A stretch of 64,000 nucleotides of DNA from Roseateles aquatilis (GTDB taxonomy: Bacteria > Pseudomonadota > Gammaproteobacteria > Burkholderiales > Burkholderiaceae_C): positions 292,574 to 356,573 of the forward strand of contig NZ_NIOF01000007.1 of the NCBI RefSeq assembly GCF_002205645.1, given 5' to 3'. The notes under the pieces were generated by a model. That model did no database searches and was not told where the DNA came from. It worked only from the letters and a program-made list of their open reading frames with translations. Positions within the stretch are counted from its first letter, which is position 1, and the number at the start of each line of letters is the position of its first letter. Shown here piece after piece: positions 29,465 through 38,250 of the stretch. The translations under genes were made by a program, and so were the position numbers.

Positions 29465-30391
29465 TCAGGCCTTGCCGACCGCCCCTGCGGCCGCGCTCGC
29501 GGCGGCCCAGAACGCCTCCCCCGCCGCGCCCAGCGCGTTGCGATCCCGATGCAGGCGGATCTCCAGGTCGAGGTGCCAATCCGGCTCCCCGGCCACCACC
29601 AGCCGTCCCGACGCCAGATCATCGCCGACCAGCATCCGCGGCAGCCAGGCCACCCCTCGTCCGTCCAGCGCCATCGTCCTGAGCACCGAGGCCAGGTGCG
29701 CCGTGAACACCGGCTGCACGCCGAGCCGCTCCAGCGCTGCGCCCCTGAGCTCGCGCAGCAGGCGGCCAAGGCCGGACTCGGCGCTGTAGGCCAGCAGTTG
29801 CACCGCGGTCCCCTGGGCCGAGACCAGTGGATGCGAGGGCGCGCCATCCGCCCGCGGGGCGCAGACCGGCAGCAACTGATCCGCGCCGACGACGACGCTC
29901 GGAAACGCCGCCTCGTCCAGCGGACCCTGCACCTGCCGATGGCCGTGCGACAACATGAACTGCACCTGGTGCTGCTGCAGCAGCGCCTCGCATTTCTGCT
30001 GGACGTCGGACACCAGGTTCACCGGACCGACATTCGTGTGGACCTCCAGCGCGCGCAGCCAGCGCGGCATGAAGGTGAAGGACAGCGCGTGCGTCGCCGC
30101 GAAACGCAGCGTCTGCGAGCTCGCCTCCGCGATCGCGCGCGCCTCGCCGGGTACGCGGGCGACGTGGGCCTGCAGATCCTGCGCGGCCTTGCGGAACCAC
30201 AGGCCCGCTTCCGTCAGCCGCGCGGGCTGCGAGCTGCGGTCGAACAGCTCGACGCCGAGCCACTCCTCCAGCGCGCGGATGCGTCGGCTGAAGGCCGGCT
30301 GCGTCATGTGGCGCTCCTCCGCGGCGCGCGAGAAGTGGCCGGTGCTGGCCAGCACCATGAAGTCATCGATCCAGGACAGGTTCAAGCTCAT
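29465..30391 (-). CDS. LysR-family transcriptional regulator
   Basis: This 308-residue protein has the N-terminal winged HTH (WIDDFMVLASTGHFSRAAEERHMTQPAFSRRIRALEEWLG in overlapping pieces) and a periplasmic-binding-like effector domain. It is divergent from the tartrate dehydratase gene with 108 nt between starts, the classical arrangement for a LysR activator of its neighbour. The ligand is probably tartrate or a related hydroxy acid; this is inferred from position. Confidence 0.9.
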   Translation of the reverse strand: MSLNLSWIDDFMVLASTGHFSRAAEERHMTQPAFSRRIRALEEWLGVELFDRSSQPARLTEAGLWFRKAAQDLQAHVARVPGEARAIAEASSQTLRFAATHALSFTFMPRWLRALEVHTNVGPVNLVSDVQQKCEALLQQHQVQFMLSHGHRQVQGPLDEAAFPSVVVGADQLLPVCAPRADGAPSHPLVSAQGTAVQLLAYSAESGLGRLLRELRGAALERLGVQPVFTAHLASVLRTMALDGRGVAWLPRMLVGDDLASGRLVVAGEPDWHLDLEIRLHRDRNALGAAGEAFWAAASAAAGAVGKA

Positions 30392-30499
30392 CGCGGTGCC
30401 GTGAAAGCATCAAAGGCTAAGAAAACAGTATTGGTCAGACGCGGGGCGGCGCGCCCATCATTCGGGCCATCCGTCCCCCCACATGACCTGGAGCGCCCC

Positions 30500-31663
30500 G
30501 TGAAGATTGTCGAGATTCGAGAGAAGACCCTGCCGATCAGCAGCCCCATCCGGAATGCCTACATCGACTTTAGCAAGATGACCCTCAGCCTCGTGGCGGT
30601 CATCACCGACGTGATCCGCGACGGCAAGCCGGTGGTCGGCTACGGCTTCAACTCGAATGGCCGCTACGGCCAGGGCACATTGATGCGCGAGCGCTTCATC
30701 CCCCGCATCCTGGAGGCCGACCCCGACTCGCTGCTCGACAGCCGCGGCATCCTCGATGCCCACAAGGTGTGGAACGCGATGTTCACCAACGAGAAGCCCG
30801 GCGGCCATGGCGAGCGCTCCGTCGCCATCGGCACCATCGACATGGCGGTGTGGGACGCGGTGGCGAAGATCGAAGGCAAGCCGCTGTTCCAACTGCTCGC
30901 CGAGCGCCACGGCAACGGCACGCCGGATCGCAAGGTCTTCGTCTATGCCGCCGGTGGCTACTACTACCCCGGCCAGGACCACGGCAAGCTCAAGGACGAG
31001 ATGCGCAGCTACATCGACCGTGGTTACTCGGTCGTGAAGAAGAAGATCGGCGGCGCCTCGCTGGACGAGGACCTGCGCCGCATCGACTCGATCCTGAGCG
31101 TGCTCGGCGACGGCCAGAAGCTGTGCGTCGACGCCAACGGCCGCTTCGACCTCGACACCGCGATCCAGTACGCCAAGGCGCTGTCGCAGTACGACCTGTT
31201 CTGGTACGAGGAGCCCGGTGATCCGCTCGACTTCGAGTTGCAGGCCACGCTGCGCAACTACTACGCCAACCCGATGGCGACCGGTGAGAACCTGTTCTCG
31301 ATGCAGGACGCGCGCAACCTGATCCGCCATGGCGGCATGCGTCCGGACCGCGACTGGCTGCAGTTCGACTGCGCGCTCAGCTATGGCCTGGTCGAGTACC
31401 TGCGCACGCTGGACATGCTCAAGGAACACGGCTGGTCCGCGAGCCGCTGCATCCCCCACGGCGGCCATCAGATGTCGCTGAACATCGCCGCGGGCCTGGG
31501 GCTGGGCGGCAACGAGTCCTATCCGGACCTGTTCCAGCCCTTCGGCGGCTTCCCCGACGGCGTGAAGGTCGAGAACAGCTACGTCACGCTGCCGGACCTG
31601 CCCGGCATCGGCTTCGAAGGGAAGTCGGACCTGTATGCGGTGATGAGGGCGTTGTCGGAGTGA
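30500..31663 (+). CDS. tarD: D(-)-tartrate dehydratase (enolase superfamily)
   Basis: This 387-residue member of the mandelate racemase/enolase superfamily dehydrates D-tartrate to oxaloacetate. It closely matches what I recall of the Bradyrhizobium enzyme: SSPIRNAYIDFSKMT, NSNGRYGQG, NEKPGGHGERSVA and YAAGGYYYPGQ are all family-specific. The likely acid/base residues are K182 in KKKIGG and the His of CIPHGGHQMS; metal ligands include D211 of VDANGR and the Glu of FWYEEPG. The GTG start at 30500 follows GGAG. It would let the cell use plant-derived tartrate. Confidence 0.92.
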   Translation: MKIVEIREKTLPISSPIRNAYIDFSKMTLSLVAVITDVIRDGKPVVGYGFNSNGRYGQGTLMRERFIPRILEADPDSLLDSRGILDAHKVWNAMFTNEKPGGHGERSVAIGTIDMAVWDAVAKIEGKPLFQLLAERHGNGTPDRKVFVYAAGGYYYPGQDHGKLKDEMRSYIDRGYSVVKKKIGGASLDEDLRRIDSILSVLGDGQKLCVDANGRFDLDTAIQYAKALSQYDLFWYEEPGDPLDFELQATLRNYYANPMATGENLFSMQDARNLIRHGGMRPDRDWLQFDCALSYGLVEYLRTLDMLKEHGWSASRCIPHGGHQMSLNIAAGLGLGGNESYPDLFQPFGGFPDGVKVENSYVTLPDLPGIGFEGKSDLYAVMRALSE

Positions 31664-31711
31664 TCTGAAGCGCTCATCCCTCCGCGACGGCGTCGATCGA
31701 AGAGACACCTG

Positions 31712-31749
31712 GGTTGACAAACCTGTCCTTGATAGAACTCTTGTCAACC
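31712..31749 (+). promoter_or_regulatory. Inverted-repeat operator before truncated XRE gene
   Basis: GGTTGACAA (31712-31720) and TTGTCAACC (31741-31749) are a perfect 9-bp inverted repeat with 20 nt between, so the two half-sites lie on one face of the helix. The left arm contains a consensus -35 TTGACA. It would fit autorepression by an XRE dimer or tetramer. Confidence 0.5.
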
Positions 31750-31761
31750 TGGGCGCACGCG

Positions 31762-31941
31762 ATGATCCACGACCGACTCCGGCGGGCCCGCGTACTGAAG
31801 GGCCTCAGCCTCGACGCGCTGGCGCAAGCCGTCGGTGACATCAGCAAGCAAGCGTTGAGCAAGTTCGAGCGCGGCGACGCCGTTCCATCGACGTCCGCAT
31901 GGCCGCCCCCGTGCCGCATGCCATCCCAAGCTCAGGAATGA
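31762..31941 (+). pseudogene. Truncated XRE-family repressor
   Basis: The first 40 residues form an intact XRE HTH (MIHDRLRRARVLKGLSLDAL, then VGDISKQALSKFERGDAVPS). This start is typical of XRE regulators of 350-400 residues with a C-terminal ImmA/IrrE peptidase. After PS the frame changes to an unrelated Pro-rich tail and stops at 60 residues, running into the end of the acetolactate synthase gene on the other strand. The peptidase part is missing. It is best read as a deletion remnant, though a short stand-alone HTH protein is possible. Confidence 0.65.
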
Positions 31942-33701
31942 GCCGATCGCCCCACGCCCAGCATCACCTCCTGATGCCCCTTCCCCGCCGGGATCATCGG
32001 AAAGCAGTTTTCCGCCGGCGCGACCGCGACGTCCAGGAAGAACGGCTCGTCGCTGGCCAGGCATTCGGCGAGTGCCTCGTCCAGTTCGTCGCGGCGCTCG
32101 ACCCGCCGGGCTGACCAGCCGAAACCCTTCGCCACCGCGACGAAGTCCGGCAGGCAGGCGTTGTAGCTGTGGCTGTAGCGCTCGCCGTGATGCAGTTCCT
32201 GCCACTGCCGCACCATGCCCATGTGGCCGTTGTTGCACAGCACCACCTTCACCGCCGCGCGATGCTGGCGTGCCGTCGCGAGCTCCTGCAGGTTCATCAG
32301 GATCGAGGCGTCGCCGCTGACGCACACCACGGTGCGGTCCGGATGCGCGATCTGGGCGCCGATGGCTGCCGGCAGTCCGTAACCCATCGTGCCGGCGCCG
32401 CCCGACGTCAACCAGCGACGGGGCCCCTCGAACGACAGGTGCTGCGCCGCCCACATCTGATGCTGTCCGACATCGGTCGACACGATCGCGTCGTAGCCGG
32501 CCAGGTGCACGCCCAGGCGAGACATCAGGGCCTGCGGCGCGATGACGGTCGGCGAGTCCTCGAACGCGAGCGAGCGTTGCGCACGCCAACCGTCGATGCG
32601 CGCCCACCAGTCGTCCAGCCGCCGCGGCGACATCGCGCGGCGCTCCAGCACGCGGCGCAGATCGGCCAGCACTCGCCCCGCATCGCCGACCAGGCCGAGG
32701 TCCGCCCGAACGACCTTGTCGATCGAGGCCGGATCGATGTCGACATGAATCACCCGAGCGCCAGGTGCGAAGCAATCCAGTCGGCCAGTCACCCGGTCAT
32801 CGAAACGCGCCCCCACGCACACGATCAGATCGGCATGGTGCATCGCCAGGTTGGCTTCCAGCGTGCCGTGCATGCCCAGCATGCCCAGCCACCTTGGGGA
32901 CGACGCGGGACACGCACCCAACCCCATCAGCGTCAGCGTGCACGGCGCGTGCGTGAGCTCGACGATCGCGGCGAAGTCCGCGCAGGCTGCCTCGCCGGCA
33001 TTGATCAGTCCACCACCGCCGTAAAGCACCGGGCGCCGGGCCTGGGCCAACCAGTCAGCGGCCTTCGCCATCGTCTGGGGATGGGCCGGTGGCAGGGCGG
33101 GCGCGGGCGCCGGACCGTCGGCGCGCCGGGGACCGTTCGGCCCGAGCTGCACGTCCTTGGGCACGTCCAGCAACACCGGTCCCGGGCGACCGCCCCGGGC
33201 GATGCCGACGGCCTTGCGCACCATCTCCGCCACATCGCCGCCGGGCCGCAGTTGCGCGTTCCATTTCGTCACCGGGCGGGAGATGCCCAACGCATCGCAT
33301 TCCTGGAACGCGTCGGTGCCGATCGCCGCGCTGTTCACCTGCCCGCTGATGCACAGGATGGGAATCGAATCGCACAGGGCGTCCAGCAGCCCGGTCGTCG
33401 TGTTGCTCATGCCCGGGCCCGAGGTCACCAGCACCACGCCCAACCGTCCCGTGCTGCGGGCATAACCCTCGGCGGCGTGCACCGCCGCCTGCTCGTGGCG
33501 GACGAGGATGTGCCGCAGGCGCGGCTCGCCGTGCAGCGCGTCGTACAGCGGCAGCACCGCGCCGCCGGGATAACCGAAGACGGTGTCGACGCCGCAGGCG
33601 ACCAGCGTGTCCAGCAGCGTTTGCGCGCCGTTGCGAGGCGCGGCCGCGCGGTGAGCGTCGGCCAGGCTCCGCACGGCGGCGCTCGGGAGGGTAGCGTTCA
33701 T
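31932..33701 (-). CDS. Acetolactate synthase, catalytic subunit-like
   Basis: This 589-residue thiamine-diphosphate enzyme joins two pyruvates, or pyruvate and 2-oxobutyrate, toward branched-chain amino acids. The N-terminal domain has [15 protein letters not shown] and the catalytic Glu in [18 protein letters not shown]. The FAD-region motif [10 protein letters not shown] is present. The C-terminal TPP motif is [17 protein letters not shown]...[12 protein letters not shown]. No small regulatory subunit gene is adjacent, so it is not the standard ilvBH operon and may be a second isozyme. It is divergent from an Lrp-type regulator. Confidence 0.9.
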   Translation of the reverse strand: MNATLPSAAVRSLADAHRAAAPRNGAQTLLDTLVACGVDTVFGYPGGAVLPLYDALHGEPRLRHILVRHEQAAVHAAEGYARSTGRLGVVLVTSGPGMSNTTTGLLDALCDSIPILCISGQVNSAAIGTDAFQECDALGISRPVTKWNAQLRPGGDVAEMVRKAVGIARGGRPGPVLLDVPKDVQLGPNGPRRADGPAPAPALPPAHPQTMAKAADWLAQARRPVLYGGGGLINAGEAACADFAAIVELTHAPCTLTLMGLGACPASSPRWLGMLGMHGTLEANLAMHHADLIVCVGARFDDRVTGRLDCFAPGARVIHVDIDPASIDKVVRADLGLVGDAGRVLADLRRVLERRAMSPRRLDDWWARIDGWRAQRSLAFEDSPTVIAPQALMSRLGVHLAGYDAIVSTDVGQHQMWAAQHLSFEGPRRWLTSGGAGTMGYGLPAAIGAQIAHPDRTVVCVSGDASILMNLQELATARQHRAAVKVVLCNNGHMGMVRQWQELHHGERYSHSYNACLPDFVAVAKGFGWSARRVERRDELDEALAECLASDEPFFLDVAVAPAENCFPMIPAGKGHQEVMLGVGRSAHS

Positions 33702-33790
33702 GTGGACAGTGTCCCCGCGGAGGCGCCGCAAACCTTGCCGTTTCTGCCTCTTGAAATAGACTTCACAGCAAATCTTCCTTCCATATCGGC

Positions 33791-34258
33791 ATGGATCAGC
33801 AAATCAAGCTCGACAAGTTCGACGTCGCCATCTTGCGGGCGCTGCAACGCAACGCGCGGGCCAGCCTGCAGGAGATCAGCGACGAGATCGGCCTGACCAC
33901 CTCCCCGTGCTGGACGCGGATCAAGCGGCTGGAGGATTCCGGCGTCATCGAGGGCTACACGGTCAAGGTCAACGCCGAGAAGGTCGGCCGGCCCGAGCAG
34001 TTGATCGTGCAGCTCACGCTCAACAAGCACACCGATGCCGCGATGGCGGAATTCGCACGGCACTTGCAGGCCATCCCCGAAGTCATTGATGCCTACCTCG
34101 TCTCCGGCGACTACGACTACGTGCTTCGCCTCTCCGTCCGCGACACCCGTGACTATGAGCGCCTGCTGCGCGAGAAGCTCTACAAGATTCCCGGCGTGAG
34201 ACACAGCAAGTCCAGCTTCGTGCTGCGCTGTCTGAAGGCCAGCTCGTTGCCGCTGTGA
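33791..34258 (+). CDS. Lrp/AsnC-family regulator
   Basis: This 155-residue regulator has an N-terminal AsnC-type HTH ([39 protein letters not shown]) and a C-terminal RAM ligand-binding domain ([20 protein letters not shown]). It starts 89 bp from the divergent acetolactate synthase gene and probably controls it in response to an amino acid such as leucine. Confidence 0.92.
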   Translation: MDQQIKLDKFDVAILRALQRNARASLQEISDEIGLTTSPCWTRIKRLEDSGVIEGYTVKVNAEKVGRPEQLIVQLTLNKHTDAAMAEFARHLQAIPEVIDAYLVSGDYDYVLRLSVRDTRDYERLLREKLYKIPGVRHSKSSFVLRCLKASSLPL

Positions 34259-34344
34259 AGAAGACCGGCCGCCATTGCCAGCGATGCGTGGTGCTCGGCA
34301 AGCCGTCCGAGGGCGGCACTCGCCGACATGCGCTGTATCAAGAC

Positions 34345-35250
34345 TCAACGCTTGGGTGGGTGGAGCCCGTCATCCGTGGACCTGTTGTCGTTGGACCCGT
34401 CGCCCTCGGGATCGAGACGCCGCCCGGGCGGCAGTGATAGCGGCAGCACCGTCGGTGGTCCGGGCGAAGCGACCGCAGGGGATGCCGGCTCGGTACTCGA
34501 CGCTTCGGGCATGGCGGCGGTGCTCTCCCGCGCCCGCGTGAAGGTGGGCACATTGACCAGGCTGGCGTCGGCGCGAGACCGGCCCTCGGGGATCTTCAGC
34601 AGCTTCTTCATGTAGGCGCGCATCGCCGCCACATGTCGACGCACGGCTTCGCAACCCGAACCCGGGTCCCCATGCTCGATCGCCAGCAACATGGCCAGTC
34701 CCTGGACCGGCAACTGCATCAGATCCGCCGTCAGCAGATCGAGCCGCGCGCGCCGGAAGGCTTCGAGCAGGCGGCTGCGCGAGGCGAGCATCGCCATCGC
34801 GGGCTCGTTGTCGCCCATGTGGCCGATGGCGTCCTGAAGCGCATGGTCCGCCTCCAGCAGTTGCCGCACCTTGCCTTCCCGCATCGCCTCGTCGACCCGG
34901 CCGAGCAGCACCTTCGCCTGCATCAACACGCCACCGCCGCGCCGCTGGCAGGCCCGCGTCATCAGCATCGACTGGAGCGCCTCGCGGATGTCGAAGTACT
35001 CGTCGATGAATCGCTCGTTGACGTCCAGCACGACCGCGCCACGATTCATCCGCATGTCGACCATGCCGTCGCCCTGCAGTTGCAGCAAGGCCTCGCGCAC
35101 CGGCACGTTGCTGACGCTGTAATGCGCGCTCAGCTCATTGAGCGTCAGGTGCTGACCGAGACGCCAGCAGCCGCCTTCTATGTCGGCACGGATCTGGTCT
35201 CGCAGACGCAGATAGGTCGGCGCATTGATCGGGTAAAGAGGTCGAACCAT
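34345..35250 (-). CDS. GntR-family (FCD) regulator with C-terminal extension
   Basis: This 301-residue protein has a GntR winged HTH (LGQHLTLNELSAHYSVSNVPVREALLQLQGDG in pieces) and a helical FCD effector domain (about 80-230). A Pro/Ser-rich tail of about 70 residues follows, longer than usual for the family. The ATG at 35250 was chosen since the HTH begins about 10 residues later. It is a clear paralogue of the next gene upstream. No catabolic operon is adjacent, so its targets are unknown. Confidence 0.87.
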   Translation of the reverse strand: MVRPLYPINAPTYLRLRDQIRADIEGGCWRLGQHLTLNELSAHYSVSNVPVREALLQLQGDGMVDMRMNRGAVVLDVNERFIDEYFDIREALQSMLMTRACQRRGGGVLMQAKVLLGRVDEAMREGKVRQLLEADHALQDAIGHMGDNEPAMAMLASRSRLLEAFRRARLDLLTADLMQLPVQGLAMLLAIEHGDPGSGCEAVRRHVAAMRAYMKKLLKIPEGRSRADASLVNVPTFTRARESTAAMPEASSTEPASPAVASPGPPTVLPLSLPPGRRLDPEGDGSNDNRSTDDGLHPPKR

Positions 35251-35396
35251 CGCTGGATCCCGTCCGGTGAATGATTCGTTCACTCTATACAGACACCCCC
35301 GCAAGAAGGCTGGTCCATCCAGGTCAGACCCGACGTTCTTGCTCAAGCGCAATGAATGCTTGCGTCACCCCGTCCGCGACCGCCAGAAGCTCATGT

Positions 35397-36269
35397 CTAT
35401 TGCGCGTTGACCGACTGGTATTGGTCAACTTGACCCTGAGGTAGGGAGGACTCGTGTGTCATTTCCGCATCGTCCATCGGATCCCGAATACGCGGCGCGG
35501 CCAGCAAATCTGTCAGCGCCCGTTCAAGGTGCTTCATGTGCGATTGCACGCAACGCGCGGCCGTCGACGCGTCGCGACGCTCGATCGCCCGCACGAGGTC
35601 GGCGGCGGTCGTCGCCCAGATGTGCGGCTCGGCCGGCATCGTCAACCGGCGTGAGCGGCGAAAGGCGGTCACCAGATCCGAGCGCGGTCGCAGGATGTCG
35701 ATCGCGTGCGGGTTCTGTCCGAGTTGATTCAGCTCTTCATGGAATGCCGCATCCGCGTCGTGCAGCGCGGCGGCGTCCTGACCTGCCGCCACCTGCCTGA
35801 GCGCGCTCAGCCGATCGCGCAGAGTGGCGAGCCGGGGTTTGTCGCACAGCTGGCAAGCGCGCGTCGCCAGCATCGACTGCAGCGCCCCTCGGACTGCAAA
35901 GAAATGTTTCAGGTAACTCGCGCCGACCTCGATCACCGTCGCGCCCTTGTTCGGTGGCATGTCGACGACCCCTTGGCACAGCAGCTGCAGCAGCGCCTCG
36001 CGAACCGGCGAATGGCTGGTGTCATAGCGCAACGCCAGCTCCGCGAGGGTCAGGTGTTGCCCAGGTCGAAAGATGCCCGCGGCGATCTCGCCGCGAATCG
36101 TCTCTCGCAATCGGATGTAGGTCGGCGTGTTGAGGGGCAACTGCGTGGGCATCGGCGCGCCCAGCGCGATGGCGAGGTCCTCCATCGCGCGACGGCTCGG
36201 CGCGCCGGGTAAAGGCGCGATCACACCGTCGGGTGAATCGCGCGGGACAAGGGATTTGGCGCTCTCCAT
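35397..36269 (-). CDS. GntR-family (FCD) regulator, paralogue of its neighbour
   Basis: This 290-residue protein has about 45 N-terminal residues, a GntR HTH (PGQHLTLAELALRYDTSHSPVREALLQLL in pieces) and an FCD domain. It shares TPTYIRLRETIR, LTLAEL, SPVREALLQL and the ALQSML-TRACQ stretch with the adjacent gene, so the pair arose by tandem duplication. The start follows AAGGAGG. The upstream open frame to 36662 overlaps the H-NS gene and is spurious. Confidence 0.87.
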   Translation of the reverse strand: MESAKSLVPRDSPDGVIAPLPGAPSRRAMEDLAIALGAPMPTQLPLNTPTYIRLRETIRGEIAAGIFRPGQHLTLAELALRYDTSHSPVREALLQLLCQGVVDMPPNKGATVIEVGASYLKHFFAVRGALQSMLATRACQLCDKPRLATLRDRLSALRQVAAGQDAAALHDADAAFHEELNQLGQNPHAIDILRPRSDLVTAFRRSRRLTMPAEPHIWATTAADLVRAIERRDASTAARCVQSHMKHLERALTDLLAAPRIRDPMDDAEMTHESSLPQGQVDQYQSVNAQ

Positions 36270-36588
36270 GAGGTCGGCCTCCTTTGGGGGCAGGGGTGGC
36301 GGGGAGCCGGTCACTCTAAGGACATGCCATCGCGACGGGCACGCGCCAAGGCGACGAATCGCGTGCTCCTTGTCCGCCGTCAAACAGGGCTGAAATCGGT
36401 TGAACTTCGCGCGACCCTTGAACGCAATGGCGCCGTCCAATGACTTTGGGCAATGGGGCGCTATAGCACCCTCGTTCCCAATCGCCCGGTAGTTGTCACG
36501 TGTGAATCGCGACGCGCTACAGTCGCGTCCGGGAGATCCCGAGACGCAGAGGCGAATGCCCATGTCCAACCCCACTGGAGCCGGCTTG
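36270..36588. other. Intergenic region between GntR and H-NS genes
   Basis: About 320 bp separate the divergent GntR and H-NS-like genes. TTGTCA at 36493 and TACAGT at 36518 are weak promoter-like hexamers for the H-NS gene. I see no repeats, RNA gene or further ORF here. Confidence 0.4.
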
Positions 36589-36957
36589 ATGGCCAAATCC
36601 CTGAAACAAGTCCTGACGCAGATCGAGAAGCTGCAAAAGGAAGCCGATGCCTTGCGCAGCAAAGAGATCTCGGGTGTCGTGGCCCGAATCCGCGAGGCGA
36701 TCGATCATTACGGCCTGACCGCGGAGGAGCTGTTCGGCGGCGACGGCGTCAAGGCCGCGCGTGGTGGCCGCGCGTCGATGAAAAGCGCGACGAAGTCCGC
36801 CGGCAAACGCGCCGCCAAGGCGCCGCGCGGCGCCGGCGCTCCGAAGTACCACGACGGCACGGGCCGCACGTGGACCGGCGTCGGCAAGCGCCCGACGTGG
36901 TTCAAGGACGCACTGGCCAACGGCAAGACGGCCGAGGATCTGCTGATCCCCCATTGA
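36589..36957 (+). CDS. H-NS family nucleoid protein
   Basis: This 122-residue protein has the N-terminal coiled-coil oligomerisation region (LKQVLTQIEKLQKEADALRS, then GVVARIREAIDHYGLTAEEL), a Lys/Ala-rich linker and the C-terminal DNA-binding domain (KYHDGTGRTWTGVGKRPTWF), where the TGVGKRP loop is the AT-hook-like contact. The ATG at 36589 follows GGAG and gives the usual MAKS start; upstream ATGs at 36556 and 36562 are possible. H-NS proteins silence acquired AT-rich genes, which is of interest beside the effector-like genes. Confidence 0.88.
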   Translation: MAKSLKQVLTQIEKLQKEADALRSKEISGVVARIREAIDHYGLTAEELFGGDGVKAARGGRASMKSATKSAGKRAAKAPRGAGAPKYHDGTGRTWTGVGKRPTWFKDALANGKTAEDLLIPH

Positions 36958-36964
36958 TCGCCAG

Positions 36965-36989
36965 ATGCGGCGGCCCCGCCGCCGCGCAT
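36965..36989. terminator. Imperfect hairpin between convergent genes
   Basis: ATGCGGCGGC pairs with GCCGCCGCGCAT with a two-base bulge, between the convergent H-NS and tyrosine-motif gene ends. It may terminate both. Confidence 0.35.
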
Positions 36990-38126
36990 TCAGGCGTGAG
37001 ATGCGTTGCTGGCCGTGCGGACGATCGCTTCCAGGAGCATGTGCCGCACGGTGGATGCCCCCGAGTTGTCGCGCCTCGCGGCTTCATTCAGAAGCGCCTG
37101 CTTCAAGTACGGCTTCGCCGCGTGCTTCTTGAAAAGCGCCTGGCCTTGCGATGTCAGGCCCCTGAAGGCGCTTTCGACGTCGTCACGCAGCATGGACTGC
37201 ACACTTCTCGAATCAGCGCCGAGCAGGGACAGCGATTGAGTCAGCCGCGTCGCGGAACTCGTGAAGGACGGCCAGTGGAGTCGCCGCAACAGTTCGCGAA
37301 CGGCCGCGCCCGCGCCATAGCTGTCGTTCGACTTGAATATCTTGCCAAGCCCCGCGGGGCGTCGGCTCGGGAACATCAGGACCGCTGCGTGGGCGACCTC
37401 CCCCATGTCCTTCATGGCTTGCCGCAGATTGACCTCGGCGGCGCTCAAGTCCCGCAGGCCCATTAGAACGGTCAGCCGCGTCAGCCCCGCGAGATTGCCG
37501 ATGCGCTCGGACCGAACGATCCTCTGCAGACTTTCGAAGTCCTCCGTGAGCTCGGCAAGACGTGCTTTCTGGGCTGGGTCGAGGCGCTTGAAAACGTCGC
37601 GTACCACGTCGGCCACGAACTTCTCGCACTGGACGGTCGTCGGTTTCTGCGCGAACGCGTCGTACAACGTCCGGGCCGCCTTGCGAAACGTATCTCCACT
37701 CAATGCCGCCGCCAGACCACGAATTGCCTCGTCCCTGTCGCGGAAGGACCCGGTCTGGCCGAGGCCACCGGGATTGGCCGGGTTGGAATTCACGAAGTCG
37801 AGAATTGCCGGCTCCAATGCCGCCCGCAGCACGCTTGTCCCGCGGAACAAGGCGGTCTTGGCGAAATCCACCGTCATGTAGTCGACCGACTCTTTTGTCG
37901 CAGTCGGCTCACCCGTCACGACAAGGCGCGGTCTCAAGTGCGAGCCTCTTCCTTGGGCGACCTGCACCTCGATGTAGTTCAGCTTGCGTTCTCCCTCTCG
38001 ATAGGGTTCGGGCTCGCAGGCACCCTGCGATGTCTCGGCGCGAACGCTGCTCTGGTCCGATGTTTCTTGTTCAGGCGCCTGGGAAACGGCGGGCGCGAAT
38101 GAGGGTGCTTTGTAGAGACGCGGCAT
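36990..38126 (-). CDS. Tyrosine-motif protein A, candidate translocated effector
   Basis: This 378-residue protein is not a recognised family. The first 90 residues look disordered and carry EPEPYREG (Y42), Y-IEV (Y51) and Y-MTV (Y83), short motifs like those that host kinases phosphorylate in EPIYA-type effectors. The rest is predicted helical. Its last 115 residues share a pattern with protein B (40587-41381): SYGAG near the start, an AF-x2-L helix, and a final G-x-T-x3-ML-x2-A-x2-R segment. The ATG at 38126 has GGAG at proper spacing; the longer TTG start is less likely. There is no signal peptide. Host targeting is inference only. Confidence 0.6.
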   Translation of the reverse strand: MPRLYKAPSFAPAVSQAPEQETSDQSSVRAETSQGACEPEPYREGERKLNYIEVQVAQGRGSHLRPRLVVTGEPTATKESVDYMTVDFAKTALFRGTSVLRAALEPAILDFVNSNPANPGGLGQTGSFRDRDEAIRGLAAALSGDTFRKAARTLYDAFAQKPTTVQCEKFVADVVRDVFKRLDPAQKARLAELTEDFESLQRIVRSERIGNLAGLTRLTVLMGLRDLSAAEVNLRQAMKDMGEVAHAAVLMFPSRRPAGLGKIFKSNDSYGAGAAVRELLRRLHWPSFTSSATRLTQSLSLLGADSRSVQSMLRDDVESAFRGLTSQGQALFKKHAAKPYLKQALLNEAARRDNSGASTVRHMLLEAIVRTASNASHA

Positions 38127-38250
38127 AGGGCTCCATCCAATGAAATGAGACAAGGCCGGTGCGCCTGTCGACGTCCCGGCCTCGCTGTCAGTTGGACATG
38201 GCCCGCGCCACGTTCCCGCGCCCGGCCCTCCTCTGGAGGACCGTCGCCGC

